In this document: in pieces, positions 53,323 through 62,591 of the stretch | Layout: every line of letters starts with the position of its first letter | Position numbering within the stretch: the stretch's first letter is position 1 | Assembly (NCBI RefSeq): GCF_020524345.1 | Contig: NZ_JAIVLH010000018.1 | Location: 1-64,000, forward strand | Direction: 5' to 3' | DNA: 64,000 nt | Source of the DNA: Metabacillus niabensis | GTDB taxonomy: Bacteria; Bacillota; Bacilli; Bacillales; Bacillaceae | Notes under the pieces: generated by a model | The model's input: the letters and a program-made list of their open reading frames with translations, nothing else | Told to the model about the DNA's origin: nothing | Database searches by the model: none | Translations under genes and position numbers: made by a program

Positions 53323-55623
53323 TTAGTTCACAACTGTATTTTTTTGAACATCATTTAATTGTTGAATCATTTCTTGCAGTTTTTCTTCCGTTAAGTTTCC
53401 ATCGCTAAAATTAGATAAAGCTCGTAATGGCATATATTTCATCATTGCTTCCATCATATCTGAGAATTCACCTTCGTCCTCAGTTGCAGCAGCGAATGGG
53501 CTTCCTTCCTGTGCTTTTCCTAATAGTTCTTTAGCTAATGCTGCTACTTTAGGATTTGCAAGTAAATCACCAACTGTTGTATTACGATGAACCAGCAACG
53601 GAATGTCAGTCGTCGATTCAACTGTCACTTTTTCTGTTAGAACAACTTCTTTTGAGCTTTTCCCTACTAATAATTCGAATTCTCCACTTTCAACATGCCA
53701 ATCTTTTATTTCTGTATGATAGTAAGCAAATGAACGTTTATCTAAAGTAAAGGTAATTTCTTTCACTTCACCCGGTTGAAGTTCAACTTTTTCAAAACCT
53801 TTTAATTCCTTCTGAGGTCTGCTTACACTGCTTTCCACGTCTTTAACATAAAGCTGAACAACTTCTTTCCCTGTAACAGCTCCTGTATTTTTCACATCAA
53901 CAGTCACACTAAGTGTTTCTGTATCATTAATTTTATTGGCACTTACACGCAGATTGCTATATTCAAACGTTGTATAGCTCAATCCATAACCAAATGGGAA
54001 TAATGGTTCAACATTTTTTGTATCATAATAGCGATATCCAACGAAAATTCCTTCACGATATTCTACTTTGTCTCCTTCTCCTGGGAAGAACAGGTAAGAA
54101 GGGTTGTCGCTTAATTGTTTAGGGAATGTTTCTGCTAGCTTACCACTTGGATTCGTATCACCAAATAGAATGTCTGCAATCGCACCTCCAAGTGCTTGAC
54201 CTCCAAGATATCCCTCAAGTAATCCTTTGACATTGCCTAGCCAAGGCATTTCGATTGGTGCACCATTGCTTAGTACAACAACAATATTTGAGTTTACTTC
54301 AGCAATCGCTTCAATAAGACGCTTTTGATTTTCAGGGATGTGCAGGTGTACACGATCATACCCTTCAGATTCATAGCGATCTGGTAGACCAGCAAACAAG
54401 ATAACCGTATCGGCTTGTGAAGCCACTTCTTTCGCTTCTTCAATTAATGCTTCATCGATTGTATCTTTGTCACGATAGTATCCTTGAGCGTACGTAACAT
54501 TTGCTTCTGATCCAGCAGACTTTTCAATTTCCTCTACAATATTTTCAAGCTTTGTTGGTTTAATATGAGAGCTTCCGCCACCTTGGTACCTTGGCGCCTT
54601 AGCAAACTCACCGATTACTGCAAAATCACCTTCTTTTTTAAGTGGAAGGATGTTACCTTCATTTTTTAATAACACCATACTTTCTCTTGCTGTTTCCCTT
54701 GCAAGTTGGTGATGTGCTTCTTGGTCATACGTTGCATTTTCTTTCTTTTCTTCCACAGCTTTAAAAATAATGCGTAAAATACGCTCAACAGCCGCATCAA
54801 GTTTTTCTTCTGATAAGTTACCATTTTGTACCGCTTCAATAACTTTATTCTCACCAATTCCTTTTGAAGCCGGCATTTCAAGTTCAAGACCATTTGCAAG
54901 AGCTACGTCACGTTCATTAACTGCTCCCCAGTCAGAAACAACAAAGCCTTCAAATCCCCATTCTTCTTTTAAAATGTCGTTTAACAGATAGTTGTTTTCA
55001 GAAGCAAATTCTCCATTTACTTTATTGTAAGAACACATTACAGTCCATGGTTGTGATTGTTTTACTGCTCCTTCAAAACTAGCCAGATAGATTTCTCGAA
55101 ACGTTCTTTCATCAACAATGGCATCTGTTGACATTCTGCGGTGCTCCTGGTTATTCGCTGCAAAGTGTTTTAAGGACGTTCCAACACCTTGGCTTTGCAC
55201 ACCTTTAATATGATTCGCTGCCATTTCTGATGATAAATATGGATCTTCTGAGAAATACTCAAAGTTACGCCCACATAATGGGGAACGTTTAATATTAGCA
55301 CCTGGTCCAAGAAGAACAGCAACATCCTCTGCTTGGCATTCTTCTCCTAGCGCTACTCCAACTTTTTGAATTAAATGGCGATCCCATGAACTTGCCATTC
55401 CTGCAGCAGATGGAAAACAAGTAGCCGGTACGCTATCAAATAATCCTAAGTGGTCAGCACCCATTTTTTGTTTACGTAAACCGTGTGGACCGTCTGTGAC
55501 CATGATAGATGGTATGCCTAGTCTTTCAATCCCTTTTAAATTCCAAAAGTCTTTTCCAGAACATAGACCAGCTTTTTCTTCTAATGTCATTTGTGAAATA
55601 AGTGCTTTAATATCTTTTGTCAA
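53323..55623 (-). CDS. Beta-glucosidase, GH3
   Basis: A 766-residue glycoside hydrolase family 3 enzyme. The catalytic nucleophile is D231 in [28 protein letters not shown] is the usual KHF-H motif. A second alpha/beta domain, a fibronectin-III-like domain (about 590-660) and a short helical tail follow. No signal peptide, so it acts on imported beta-glucosides or related oligosaccharides. TTG start with GGAGGG upstream. A cre-like palindrome lies about 27 bp before the start, and the AraC gene is divergent. Confidence 0.93.
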   Translation of the reverse strand: MTKDIKALISQMTLEEKAGLCSGKDFWNLKGIERLGIPSIMVTDGPHGLRKQKMGADHLGLFDSVPATCFPSAAGMASSWDRHLIQKVGVALGEECQAEDVAVLLGPGANIKRSPLCGRNFEYFSEDPYLSSEMAANHIKGVQSQGVGTSLKHFAANNQEHRRMSTDAIVDERTFREIYLASFEGAVKQSQPWTVMCSYNKVNGEFASENNYLLNDILKEEWGFEGFVVSDWGAVNERDVALANGLELEMPASKGIGENKVIEAVQNGNLSEEKLDAAVERILRIIFKAVEEKKENATYDQEAHHQLARETARESMVLLKNEGNILPLKKEGDFAVIGEFAKAPRYQGGGSSHIKPTKLENIVEEIEKSAGSEANVTYAQGYYRDKDTIDEALIEEAKEVASQADTVILFAGLPDRYESEGYDRVHLHIPENQKRLIEAIAEVNSNIVVVLSNGAPIEMPWLGNVKGLLEGYLGGQALGGAIADILFGDTNPSGKLAETFPKQLSDNPSYLFFPGEGDKVEYREGIFVGYRYYDTKNVEPLFPFGYGLSYTTFEYSNLRVSANKINDTETLSVTVDVKNTGAVTGKEVVQLYVKDVESSVSRPQKELKGFEKVELQPGEVKEITFTLDKRSFAYYHTEIKDWHVESGEFELLVGKSSKEVVLTEKVTVESTTDIPLLVHRNTTVGDLLANPKVAALAKELLGKAQEGSPFAAATEDEGEFSDMMEAMMKYMPLRALSNFSDGNLTEEKLQEMIQQLNDVQKNTVVN

Positions 55624-55648
55624 TATAATCCCTCCATAAGTATCAAGG

Positions 55649-55664
55649 TAGAAAGCGCTTTCTA
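55649..55664. promoter_or_regulatory. cre-like palindrome before the GH3 gene
   Basis: TAGAAAGCGCTTTCTA, a perfect 16-bp palindrome one base from the cre consensus. It could bind CcpA or another LacI-family protein. Confidence 0.6.
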
Positions 55665-55796
55665 ATAAACCATATGACTATTATATACAATCACTCATAT
55701 CAATTTTGGTAATATATTAGTTTTTTTAGCTTTTTTTTAACATTTATTCATCTTTATGATATGATTTTAGATATTAATTAAATGAGGGGTCAGTTT

Positions 55797-57032
55797 ATGA
55801 AGCTTCAGGATGTAAATTACATTTGCAAATTGATATATGAATCTTTTCATATTCCGGTTATTTTTCTAAATGAACATAATCATTTAGAGTTTGAGTTTGC
55901 TTCTCAAACTATTAAAAATCCTTTTCACACATCAACACAAGATCTTCTGAAACAATTCCAATTAAATCACGAGCACTATCCATTCCCACTATTGGTCAAA
56001 TCGGAATATTATGAACATTATTTTATCATTCAAGTGCGTAATTTTAATCAATATATAGGGATGATTATTGTCGGTCCCGCTCTTCCTTCTGAGCTTTCAA
56101 ATGAAAGACTGGCAGCTTTGGTAAATGACATGCCTGTTCAAAAAGAACTTGTTGAAAAAATCGTCCATTATTATGAATTACTGCCCCGAACATCCAATTT
56201 AAAGTTTATCAAAATCAGTATGCAGATGTATTATATGCTCTATCAAAAAACACTGGATCCCGCCAATATCATGTTAAAAAATATTGAAGCGGGTGAACAC
56301 ATCGTACAAATTGAGGATCCTTTTACAACCATTTCACAGAAACGCGAAAATGTGTCATTTCATCATGATTTCATCTATGAAAAAAGACTATTTCAATACA
56401 TTAAAGAGGGTAGAAAGGATGAATTTTTAAAAGTATTCAAACTAAGCCCTGACAAAGGAGAGTTGGGCGTATTATCGAAGAAAAGTCAGTTACGCAGCAG
56501 TAAAAACTTAGCAATTTCCGCTATTACACTGGCAACACGAGCTGCTATGGAGGGCGGTCTTCATCATGAAATTGCCTATACACTTAGCGACTTATATATT
56601 CAAAATCTTGAGGAATTAACAAATGTGAAATCAGTGGATCTGTTTATGGAACAAGCCTTAAGTGATTTTGCTGATCGAGTAAGAAAACATAAACAACAAA
56701 GGTACTCTAAACCTATTAATATGTGCTTAAATTATATCTACACACATCTTTACGAAGATTTGACCTTAACAACCTTGGCTAACCTTATAGAGATGCATCC
56801 TAATTATTTATCAGCTCTTTTTAAAAAAGAAGTAGGTATTTCTATCGCTGAATATATCCACCGAACAAAAGTTGATGAGGCCAAATCATTGATAACATTT
56901 ACTGACTATTCGTTATTGAAAATTTCGACTATATTAAACTTTCATGATCAAAGTTATTTTACTAAGGTGTTTAAGAAATATGTTGGTGTGACACCGAAGA
57001 AGTATAAACAGAATAATACTGAGTCTGTTTGA
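55797..57032 (+). CDS. AraC family regulator with long N-terminal sensor domain
   Basis: A 411-residue regulator. The N-terminal 300 residues (MKLQDVNYICKLIYESFHIP, NFNQYIGMIIVGPALPSELS) form an unassigned sensory region seen in regulators beside GH3 genes. The C-terminal AraC HTH pair (TLANLIEMHPNYLSALFKKE and ISTILNFHDQSYFTKVFKKY) ends GVTPKKYKQ. The ATG at 55797 follows GAGGGG; an ATG five codons earlier overlaps it. Divergent from the GH3 gene, its likely target. Confidence 0.88.
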   Translation: MKLQDVNYICKLIYESFHIPVIFLNEHNHLEFEFASQTIKNPFHTSTQDLLKQFQLNHEHYPFPLLVKSEYYEHYFIIQVRNFNQYIGMIIVGPALPSELSNERLAALVNDMPVQKELVEKIVHYYELLPRTSNLKFIKISMQMYYMLYQKTLDPANIMLKNIEAGEHIVQIEDPFTTISQKRENVSFHHDFIYEKRLFQYIKEGRKDEFLKVFKLSPDKGELGVLSKKSQLRSSKNLAISAITLATRAAMEGGLHHEIAYTLSDLYIQNLEELTNVKSVDLFMEQALSDFADRVRKHKQQRYSKPINMCLNYIYTHLYEDLTLTTLANLIEMHPNYLSALFKKEVGISIAEYIHRTKVDEAKSLITFTDYSLLKISTILNFHDQSYFTKVFKKYVGVTPKKYKQNNTESV

Positions 57033-57181
57033 TTGTCTACAAAAAAGTGGGAACCCCAAAATTAAACTTGGGAGAGAATGCTTTCCGAACGCCCGGTAAA
57101 TGCCGATGTTTAAAGCATAAATGAACAGGAGTATATAAGTATATACTATTGGGTCAAAACAAAGGTTTTATAACAAACAAT

Positions 57182-57221
57182 AGGCGACCTTATTCATCCA
57201 AAACGAATAACAAGGTCGCCT
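57182..57221. terminator. Terminator shared by the AraC gene and the small minus-strand unit
   Basis: AGGCGACCTT and AAGGTCGCCT flank a 20-nt region with inner ATTC/GAAT pairing. It is about 150 bp behind the AraC stop and 50 bp behind the small gene at 57272. Confidence 0.7.
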
Positions 57222-57271
57222 TACTATTTTCTTAATCATAACTATTTATCCCTTCAATTTACTTTATTGAT

Positions 57272-57409
57272 TTAGTGTTTTACCTTTTTATCTTTAGTCT
57301 GATCCGCATTATTTTTAACTTGATGGAATAAATATGAAAGATAAGAGTTTAATTCAAACCGATCTTTAATAACAAAGTCCGAGAATGTTAATTTGTTTTC
57401 TCTACACAT
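57272..57409 (-). CDS. Small protein of 45 residues, CcpA-type promoter
   Basis: Starts MCRENKLTFSDFVIKDRFEL and ends TKDKKVKH. An ideal ribosome binding site, AGGAGGG, is 7 nt before the ATG. Upstream lies a canonical promoter with a consensus cre in its spacer (57583-57611), giving a leader of about 165 nt; a hairpin at 57182-57221 can end the transcript. The opening faintly recalls small FbpB-like proteins, but I do not assign it. The long structured leader also allows a dual-function RNA. Confidence 0.65.
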   Translation of the reverse strand: MCRENKLTFSDFVIKDRFELNSYLSYLFHQVKNNADQTKDKKVKH

Positions 57410-57582
57410 TATGTATCCCTCCTTATTTAACTCTATTATTCTTTTATAGATAAAGATAATCTAAATTTCAAAAAATATACGGAACATAGAAAAATTTATA
57501 ACCTTCTCGAAAACCGTTCCTAGTACCAGCCCCACCTACGCTAGATACTTTGACAGCCACGCATGCCGTCCAACCTATTATC

Positions 57583-57611
57583 ATTATAATTGTAAGCGTT
57601 TACAAATTCAA
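57583..57611 (-). promoter_or_regulatory. Promoter with cre in the spacer, driving the 45-residue gene
   Basis: On the minus strand TTGAAT (57606-57611) is the -35, TATAAT (57583-57588) the -10, with a spacer of exactly 17 nt. The plus-strand cre TTGTAAGCGTTTACA (57590-57604) matches the consensus fully and fills the spacer, so CcpA binding would exclude RNA polymerase. Confidence 0.75.
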
Positions 57612-57732
57612 GTGTTATTAGAAAATAAATTTCGACATAAACCAATTTGGACTTATTAAAAATCTCCTATTGGACATTTATGCTTTATTCTTTTTTTCTA
57701 ATTGTTAATGCTATCCCTTACTATCTTTATGA

Positions 57733-57769
57733 CAAAAACAATACTAGTATCAAATAATACTAGTATTGT
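57733..57769 (-). terminator. Terminator of the GPH transporter gene
   Basis: Perfect 13-bp stem (ACAATACTAGTAT and complement, 6-nt loop), then TTTTTGTC on the minus strand. It is about 120 bp behind the stop. Confidence 0.85.
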
Positions 57770-57886
57770 ACAAGCAGGAAACTTAAAATATAGAGTTTTT
57801 AAAATCACTAATTTTATGCTTCATTTCTAAAGATTTATTACTCTTGTTTTCTTTAAAATTTCTAGGTATTACTTTCTAGAATTCTT

Positions 57887-59272
57887 TCAAGCTTCCTTTG
57901 AAAGTTGCTTAGCTTCCTTTCTTTCCTTAATTTCTTGAATAATCTTCGCATAGAATTTGTTATCGATTTTATAGAATTTTAACGCAATAATCGTAGCCAC
58001 ATGACCTAAGATTGGGAATATTGCATATAGATATAGGATCATTTGTAACGTTTCAGGAGATTGCGCTTGACCGGCAACATATCCAGCACTCGCTAAAAGT
58101 GCTCCACCAAGAATTCCACCAACCGCACTTCCTAATTTGTTAATGAATGTTAAACTAGACGATACGACGCCAGCACCTTTCAAACCTGTCTTCCACTCAC
58201 CATATTCAACACAATCCGGTAGCATTGCCCAAGCAATGGCGCCTGTAAATGGGGCAAGAGCAATCGCTAGCGCTGCTGCAGTAAAGTTCATCCAAATCAT
58301 TTCCGACGGAGCTACTAGTAAAACGATAAATGGAACGATGGATGCAATACTTCCATATAAGAAGACGCCTTTTTTCTCGATCTTCTTAGATAGAGTAGGC
58401 ATAAGGAAAAACAACGGAATCGAAACTAGTAAACCAACTAGAGATAACATAGGAAATAAATCCGCTCTACCAACATTATAAGTCCAGAAATATAAAGCAA
58501 CGGCACTTTGAATAGATGTGGCAATTAGATTTGTGCTCATGGCAATCATTAGCATTAACAATGGGGTATTTTTTCCAATTAATGATAATTGATCCTTAAA
58601 AGCAATCTTTGGTTTTGAACCAACTTTATCATTTACTATTTCGACCTTATCATGTCGTTTAGCACTACTTGCACACGTCCAAAAGCTTAATACGATAACG
58701 AAAGCATAAATAATAGCTGTAACCAGGTATCCCTGTTCTCCGCCACCAAATATAGCGACAAGAGGTAAGAAAGCAACTTGAGCTAACATTTGAGCAGGAA
58801 TCCCCATAAATTGCTTTGCAGTGGCAATCCAGGTTCTTTGATTTGGATCTTCACTTAAAACGGGTGTTAATGAATGATATGGAATATTTACAACAGTCGA
58901 GATTAATGAGTAAAGAATATATGTTACAAAAACGTATACTATTTTTTGGCCGTCCGGTAAATCTGGTATCCAGAATAAAGATACTGTACTTAAACCTAGT
59001 AATGGAGCACCGAAAATGACATATGGACGATATTTACCTAATTTGGAATTCGTTCGATCTGCTATTATCCCCATTAATGGATCTGTAACAGCATCAATAA
59101 ATCGAGTAATAAAGAACAAAGTACCTACTAACGCTGGTGAAATCCCTTCCACTTCAGTATAGAAAAACATTAAATAAGTCAAAATCAACATGAAAGGTAA
59201 ATTTGAACCTAATCCACCAAACGCGTACTTAAAAACTTCACTTTTACTAGCTACTCTAACAAGATTTTGCAT
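57887..59272 (-). CDS. Glycoside-pentoside-hexuronide (GPH) family transporter
   Basis: A 461-residue, 12-helix cation symporter of the GPH/MelB family. Typical motifs are FFITRFIDAVTDPLMGIIADRT (first ten residues of helix 2-3 loop: RFIDAVTDPL), GKYRPYVIFG and the later AWAMLPDCVEYGEWKTG. It imports a glycoside or hexuronide. The ATG at 59272 follows AGGGGTG. It lies 82 bp behind the sulfatase gene and probably carries the sulfated or desulfated sugar handled by that enzyme. Confidence 0.9.
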   Translation of the reverse strand: MQNLVRVASKSEVFKYAFGGLGSNLPFMLILTYLMFFYTEVEGISPALVGTLFFITRFIDAVTDPLMGIIADRTNSKLGKYRPYVIFGAPLLGLSTVSLFWIPDLPDGQKIVYVFVTYILYSLISTVVNIPYHSLTPVLSEDPNQRTWIATAKQFMGIPAQMLAQVAFLPLVAIFGGGEQGYLVTAIIYAFVIVLSFWTCASSAKRHDKVEIVNDKVGSKPKIAFKDQLSLIGKNTPLLMLMIAMSTNLIATSIQSAVALYFWTYNVGRADLFPMLSLVGLLVSIPLFFLMPTLSKKIEKKGVFLYGSIASIVPFIVLLVAPSEMIWMNFTAAALAIALAPFTGAIAWAMLPDCVEYGEWKTGLKGAGVVSSSLTFINKLGSAVGGILGGALLASAGYVAGQAQSPETLQMILYLYAIFPILGHVATIIALKFYKIDNKFYAKIIQEIKERKEAKQLSKEA

Positions 59273-59354
59273 GTGGTTAACACCCCTTTGTGTATTTAAG
59301 AAGAATGTCAAGTGAAGTCCCTATTTCATATTCGACACTTCACTTGCATTCTAT

Positions 59355-61133
59355 TTAACTTGTACGACCTGCTAATCCGATAAAATACTTTGCTTTCTCT
59401 TTTTCACCCTTTGGTAGAGAAACACCTATAAATTCCTCAACTACTTCAGTATTCACTTCCATGTAGTTCGAGCCTAATACAAATTCTTTAAACTCATTTA
59501 ATAGTTTTTGGCGTGTATTCTCAGGAGTTATATTAAGTAATGCTCTCATTTGGTTTTGTGCAGCTCGATCCCAGCGATGTTCTTCCAAGATATTTATTTT
59601 TTCTGCTTTTTGAATAGCTTCTTTCTGTTTCTTCAATTCCTCAATCGTCATGATTCCATCTTCAGGGATTCCTAATCTTATAAATTGCTCTTTAGGGGCA
59701 TCATTTTTTCTTAGTTGATCCGCTATTTTTTGGATAAATGCTAATTCAATCTCTAGGTCTTCTATTTCTTCTTTTTGTTTTGGGTCAGCTGTTAAGTTGA
59801 ACAGCTTGGATCCATATTGAAATGCATTTACAAACCCAGTTCCAGCTTGAATTTTCATCAACTGACATCCTTGAGTAAATGAAAACGACTCTTGAATTTC
59901 TATGTTTTGTAACTCCCCTGGAGCAAAAGGCTGTCTCATATGTGTTGGCATTAATGTATATTCGAATAACGGTTTATTTTCTGGAGATACAGGACCTCTC
60001 ATATAGACATAATGGCCATCAGTTATATTGACATGACCTCCATGGAATCCGAATAAAGCGTTCTCACGAATCGGCTGATCTGATTGAATCACTTGTCTTA
60101 AAGGCTTCCCATCCATATTTTCCGGTAATGTAACACCAAAGAATTCAAGTAAAGTAGGAGCTAAATCTACTGTTTGAACGATTGATTGTCTTCTTTCTCC
60201 TTTTTTCCCTTCTCTAGGATCCCATACAAATAGTGGTGTGTGAGCGATTTCGTCATAAACTGGCATAACACTCTTAGACCACCAGCCGTGCTCACCTAAT
60301 AAATATCCATGATCTGTATTAACAATTAACATTGTATCTTTCCACATATCATGTTCATCCATCATATCCATGACTTTTCCTAAATAATTGTCGCACATAC
60401 TTAGTAGAGCAGCATATTCATATTTACCATGTTCCACCACTTCATCTGACTCTTGAACAAAATAATAAGGTGGCCAATCAAAATGTTTACCATTGTACTC
60501 ATGAGGATACAGATCTTTGTATTGCTGATAAGCAAAAAATGGTTCATGTGGATCAAATGTTTCTAGTTGTAGAAACCAATTGTCTTCGTCTTTGTTTTTT
60601 TGGATAAAATCCATACCTAAAGAGAATGTTACAGCCTGTGGATGGTCTTCTTCTGATTCAAAATAACTTCGATTCACCGTATCTTGTTTAAACATAGTAG
60701 AACTACCAAATGGCTCAGGTGTTTCAGTGTCGGGAATTTCTGGGGCTTTTACATGCCCTTTCCATGGATCTCCCTCTTGTCCTCGTACCATTTCGAAGGA
60801 ACTATATCTTGGGTGATATGTGGCACCACCATCTTCCCAATAGTGCTGGTGATCTGTTACTAAATGTGTGTAAACACCATTTTGTTTCAACATTTCTGGC
60901 ATCGAATGATCAAATGGTTCGATAGGTCCCCAGCTACGATGTAAGAAGTTATAACGACCTGTATGGAGCTCTCTTCTTGCCGGCATACAAGGTAAGCTTC
61001 CTGCGTAACTCTGATCAAATGCGACTGTTTTTTCTCCTAATCGTTTAAAATTAGGTGCGTGTGTCCAATCACAGCCATAGTTTGGCAGCATATGCCTATT
61101 TAGTGAATCAAACATCACCATAATTGCTCGCAT
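59355..61133 (-). CDS. Sulfatase, Cys-type (formylglycine-dependent)
   Basis: A 592-residue alkaline-phosphatase-superfamily sulfatase without a signal peptide. The signature C49-M-P51-A-R53 (SLPCMPARRELHTGR) carries the cysteine converted to formylglycine. Metal ligands are seen in IMVMFDSLN and VNTDHGYLLGEHGWW. It removes sulfate from a glycan fragment in the cytoplasm. The ATG at 61133 lies 9 nt behind GAGGAG. First gene of the unit with the GPH transporter. The maturation enzyme is encoded on the other strand at 62592. Confidence 0.93.
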   Translation of the reverse strand: MRAIMVMFDSLNRHMLPNYGCDWTHAPNFKRLGEKTVAFDQSYAGSLPCMPARRELHTGRYNFLHRSWGPIEPFDHSMPEMLKQNGVYTHLVTDHQHYWEDGGATYHPRYSSFEMVRGQEGDPWKGHVKAPEIPDTETPEPFGSSTMFKQDTVNRSYFESEEDHPQAVTFSLGMDFIQKNKDEDNWFLQLETFDPHEPFFAYQQYKDLYPHEYNGKHFDWPPYYFVQESDEVVEHGKYEYAALLSMCDNYLGKVMDMMDEHDMWKDTMLIVNTDHGYLLGEHGWWSKSVMPVYDEIAHTPLFVWDPREGKKGERRQSIVQTVDLAPTLLEFFGVTLPENMDGKPLRQVIQSDQPIRENALFGFHGGHVNITDGHYVYMRGPVSPENKPLFEYTLMPTHMRQPFAPGELQNIEIQESFSFTQGCQLMKIQAGTGFVNAFQYGSKLFNLTADPKQKEEIEDLEIELAFIQKIADQLRKNDAPKEQFIRLGIPEDGIMTIEELKKQKEAIQKAEKINILEEHRWDRAAQNQMRALLNITPENTRQKLLNEFKEFVLGSNYMEVNTEVVEEFIGVSLPKGEKEKAKYFIGLAGRTS

Positions 61134-61195
61134 TTCTCTCATCTCCTCTTTTTCTACTTATCAAAAATGCTTTGTAAAGTTAAATAATCTCAATA

Positions 61196-61213
61196 TATAA
61201 AAGCGCTTTTATA
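61196..61213. promoter_or_regulatory. LacI-type operator O1 of the sulfatase module
   Basis: TATAAAAGCGCTTTTATA, a perfect 18-bp palindrome 63 bp before the sulfatase start. Confidence 0.7.
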
Positions 61214-61270
61214 AATTACGAAAAATAATAACCTTAATGGAGACAGTATAAGTTTTTCATTTTAATATTT

Positions 61271-61288
61271 TATGGAAGCGCTTTTATA
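61271..61288. promoter_or_regulatory. LacI-type operator O2 of the sulfatase module
   Basis: TATGGAAGCGCTTTTATA, the same frame as O1 with a GGAAGC left half. Confidence 0.65.
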
Positions 61289-61431
61289 TCCTATGAAACA
61301 AATTTATCAGATAATTAAAACACCTGCAAGATTAATTAATTTATAGGGGTATAACAAAATGTTATATATTAATCTTGTTTTATTTACCATTAACGAATTG
61401 ACCATCTTTAATAAGTTTGATAAGTTTTTAT

Positions 61432-61449
61432 TATGGAAGCACTTCCACA
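61432..61449. promoter_or_regulatory. LacI-type operator O3 of the sulfatase module
   Basis: TATGGAAGCACTTCCACA, a dyad of TGGAAG/CTTCCA, 34 bp before the LacI gene start. Confidence 0.65.
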
Positions 61450-61482
61450 TCTAATGCTCTTTTAACTATGAAAGGAACAAAT

Positions 61483-62523
61483 ATGAAAGCATCTATCTAT
61501 GACGTAGCAAATTTAGCTGGAGTTTCCATCTCCACTGTTTCAAGAGTTTTAAATAAAAGTGGCTATGTAAGCAGCAAAACGGAAAAGAAAGTATATGATG
61601 CCGTTGATAAATTAAATTATATACCTAACGTTGTTGCCCAAAACTTAGCGAAAAGTGAAACAAAATTGATTGGATTATATTTTCCCCCTCTACTTGACTC
61701 AACAGAAATTCTATCAAGTACGTATATCCTAGAGTTCATAAAGGGAGTTAATGATATTTTGATACAAAAGGGCTATCATCTTCTGTTAATTAACGAAATG
61801 AATGATAGAGACCAAATTTTATCTGACAACTATAGGCCTCAGTATTATTCTTTTATTAAGCAGAACCGTATTGATGGCCTTATATTAGGAAGTGCCCCTA
61901 TCGCATGCTCTTCCTTTTTAGAGCTACTCAATCTGAAATTGCCGATGGTATATATTGGTGAAAAACTTTTTCATAATGGACTAAATGTATACGCTCAATT
62001 TAAACAATATAATAAAGATGTACTGGACTATTTTTATAGCAGGGGTCATCGGCATGTAGCTGTTATTAGCTTAGAAGAAAGATTAGAGTCGGTGATACGT
62101 GAGTATAAAGAAGAAAAACAAATTGACGAGCTAAAGGTGGAGCATTATTTTTATCCAGAGAATGTGGATTCTTATCTCGACCTATTAAGAAAAATTTTCA
62201 CTAGCGAAGATAAACCATCAGCATTATTAGTCCATGATCTAACGAAGGTTCAACAGACCATTAACTTTTTAAACAATATTCAATTGTCTGTTCCTGATGA
62301 CGTATCAATAATGACGATTGAACATAAATATCAAGAAGCTGAAAAATGCTTTCCGTCCGTGACAAGTGTGTATGTTCCTGCTTATCAAATGGGTGTTGAG
62401 GCTGCTAAGCTTCTCTTTGAATATCTTCAAGAGTCACAAGACTATTCAAAAGAAATGATCGTGGATTCAAAGATCATAGAACGGAAGTCTGTTAAAAGAA
62501 TGACTGAATTGAGTAATAATTAA
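61483..62523 (+). CDS. LacI family regulator of the sulfatase module
   Basis: A 346-residue repressor with N-terminal HTH (SIYDVANLAGVSISTVSRVL) and an effector domain of the ribose-binding-protein fold. The ATG at 61483 (AAAGGA upstream) begins exactly at the HTH; longer starts lack a ribosome binding site and would overlap operator O3. Divergent from the sulfatase gene and followed 68 bp later by the FGE gene. Three similar operators nearby suggest control of both units and of itself. Confidence 0.9.
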   Translation: MKASIYDVANLAGVSISTVSRVLNKSGYVSSKTEKKVYDAVDKLNYIPNVVAQNLAKSETKLIGLYFPPLLDSTEILSSTYILEFIKGVNDILIQKGYHLLLINEMNDRDQILSDNYRPQYYSFIKQNRIDGLILGSAPIACSSFLELLNLKLPMVYIGEKLFHNGLNVYAQFKQYNKDVLDYFYSRGHRHVAVISLEERLESVIREYKEEKQIDELKVEHYFYPENVDSYLDLLRKIFTSEDKPSALLVHDLTKVQQTINFLNNIQLSVPDDVSIMTIEHKYQEAEKCFPSVTSVYVPAYQMGVEAAKLLFEYLQESQDYSKEMIVDSKIIERKSVKRMTELSNN

Positions 62524-62591
62524 TAATAAAAGCTACACCTTCTAATTCATTCAGACCTATTAACAAGAAAGCATAATAAGGATGTGACGAA

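Noticed and set aside
57468-57584. A 38-codon frame on the minus strand (starting MIIGWTACVAVK) in the leader of the small gene
   Set aside because: Its ATG lies within the -10 hexamer TATAATG of the promoter found there, so it is upstream of the transcript start, and it has no ribosome binding site.
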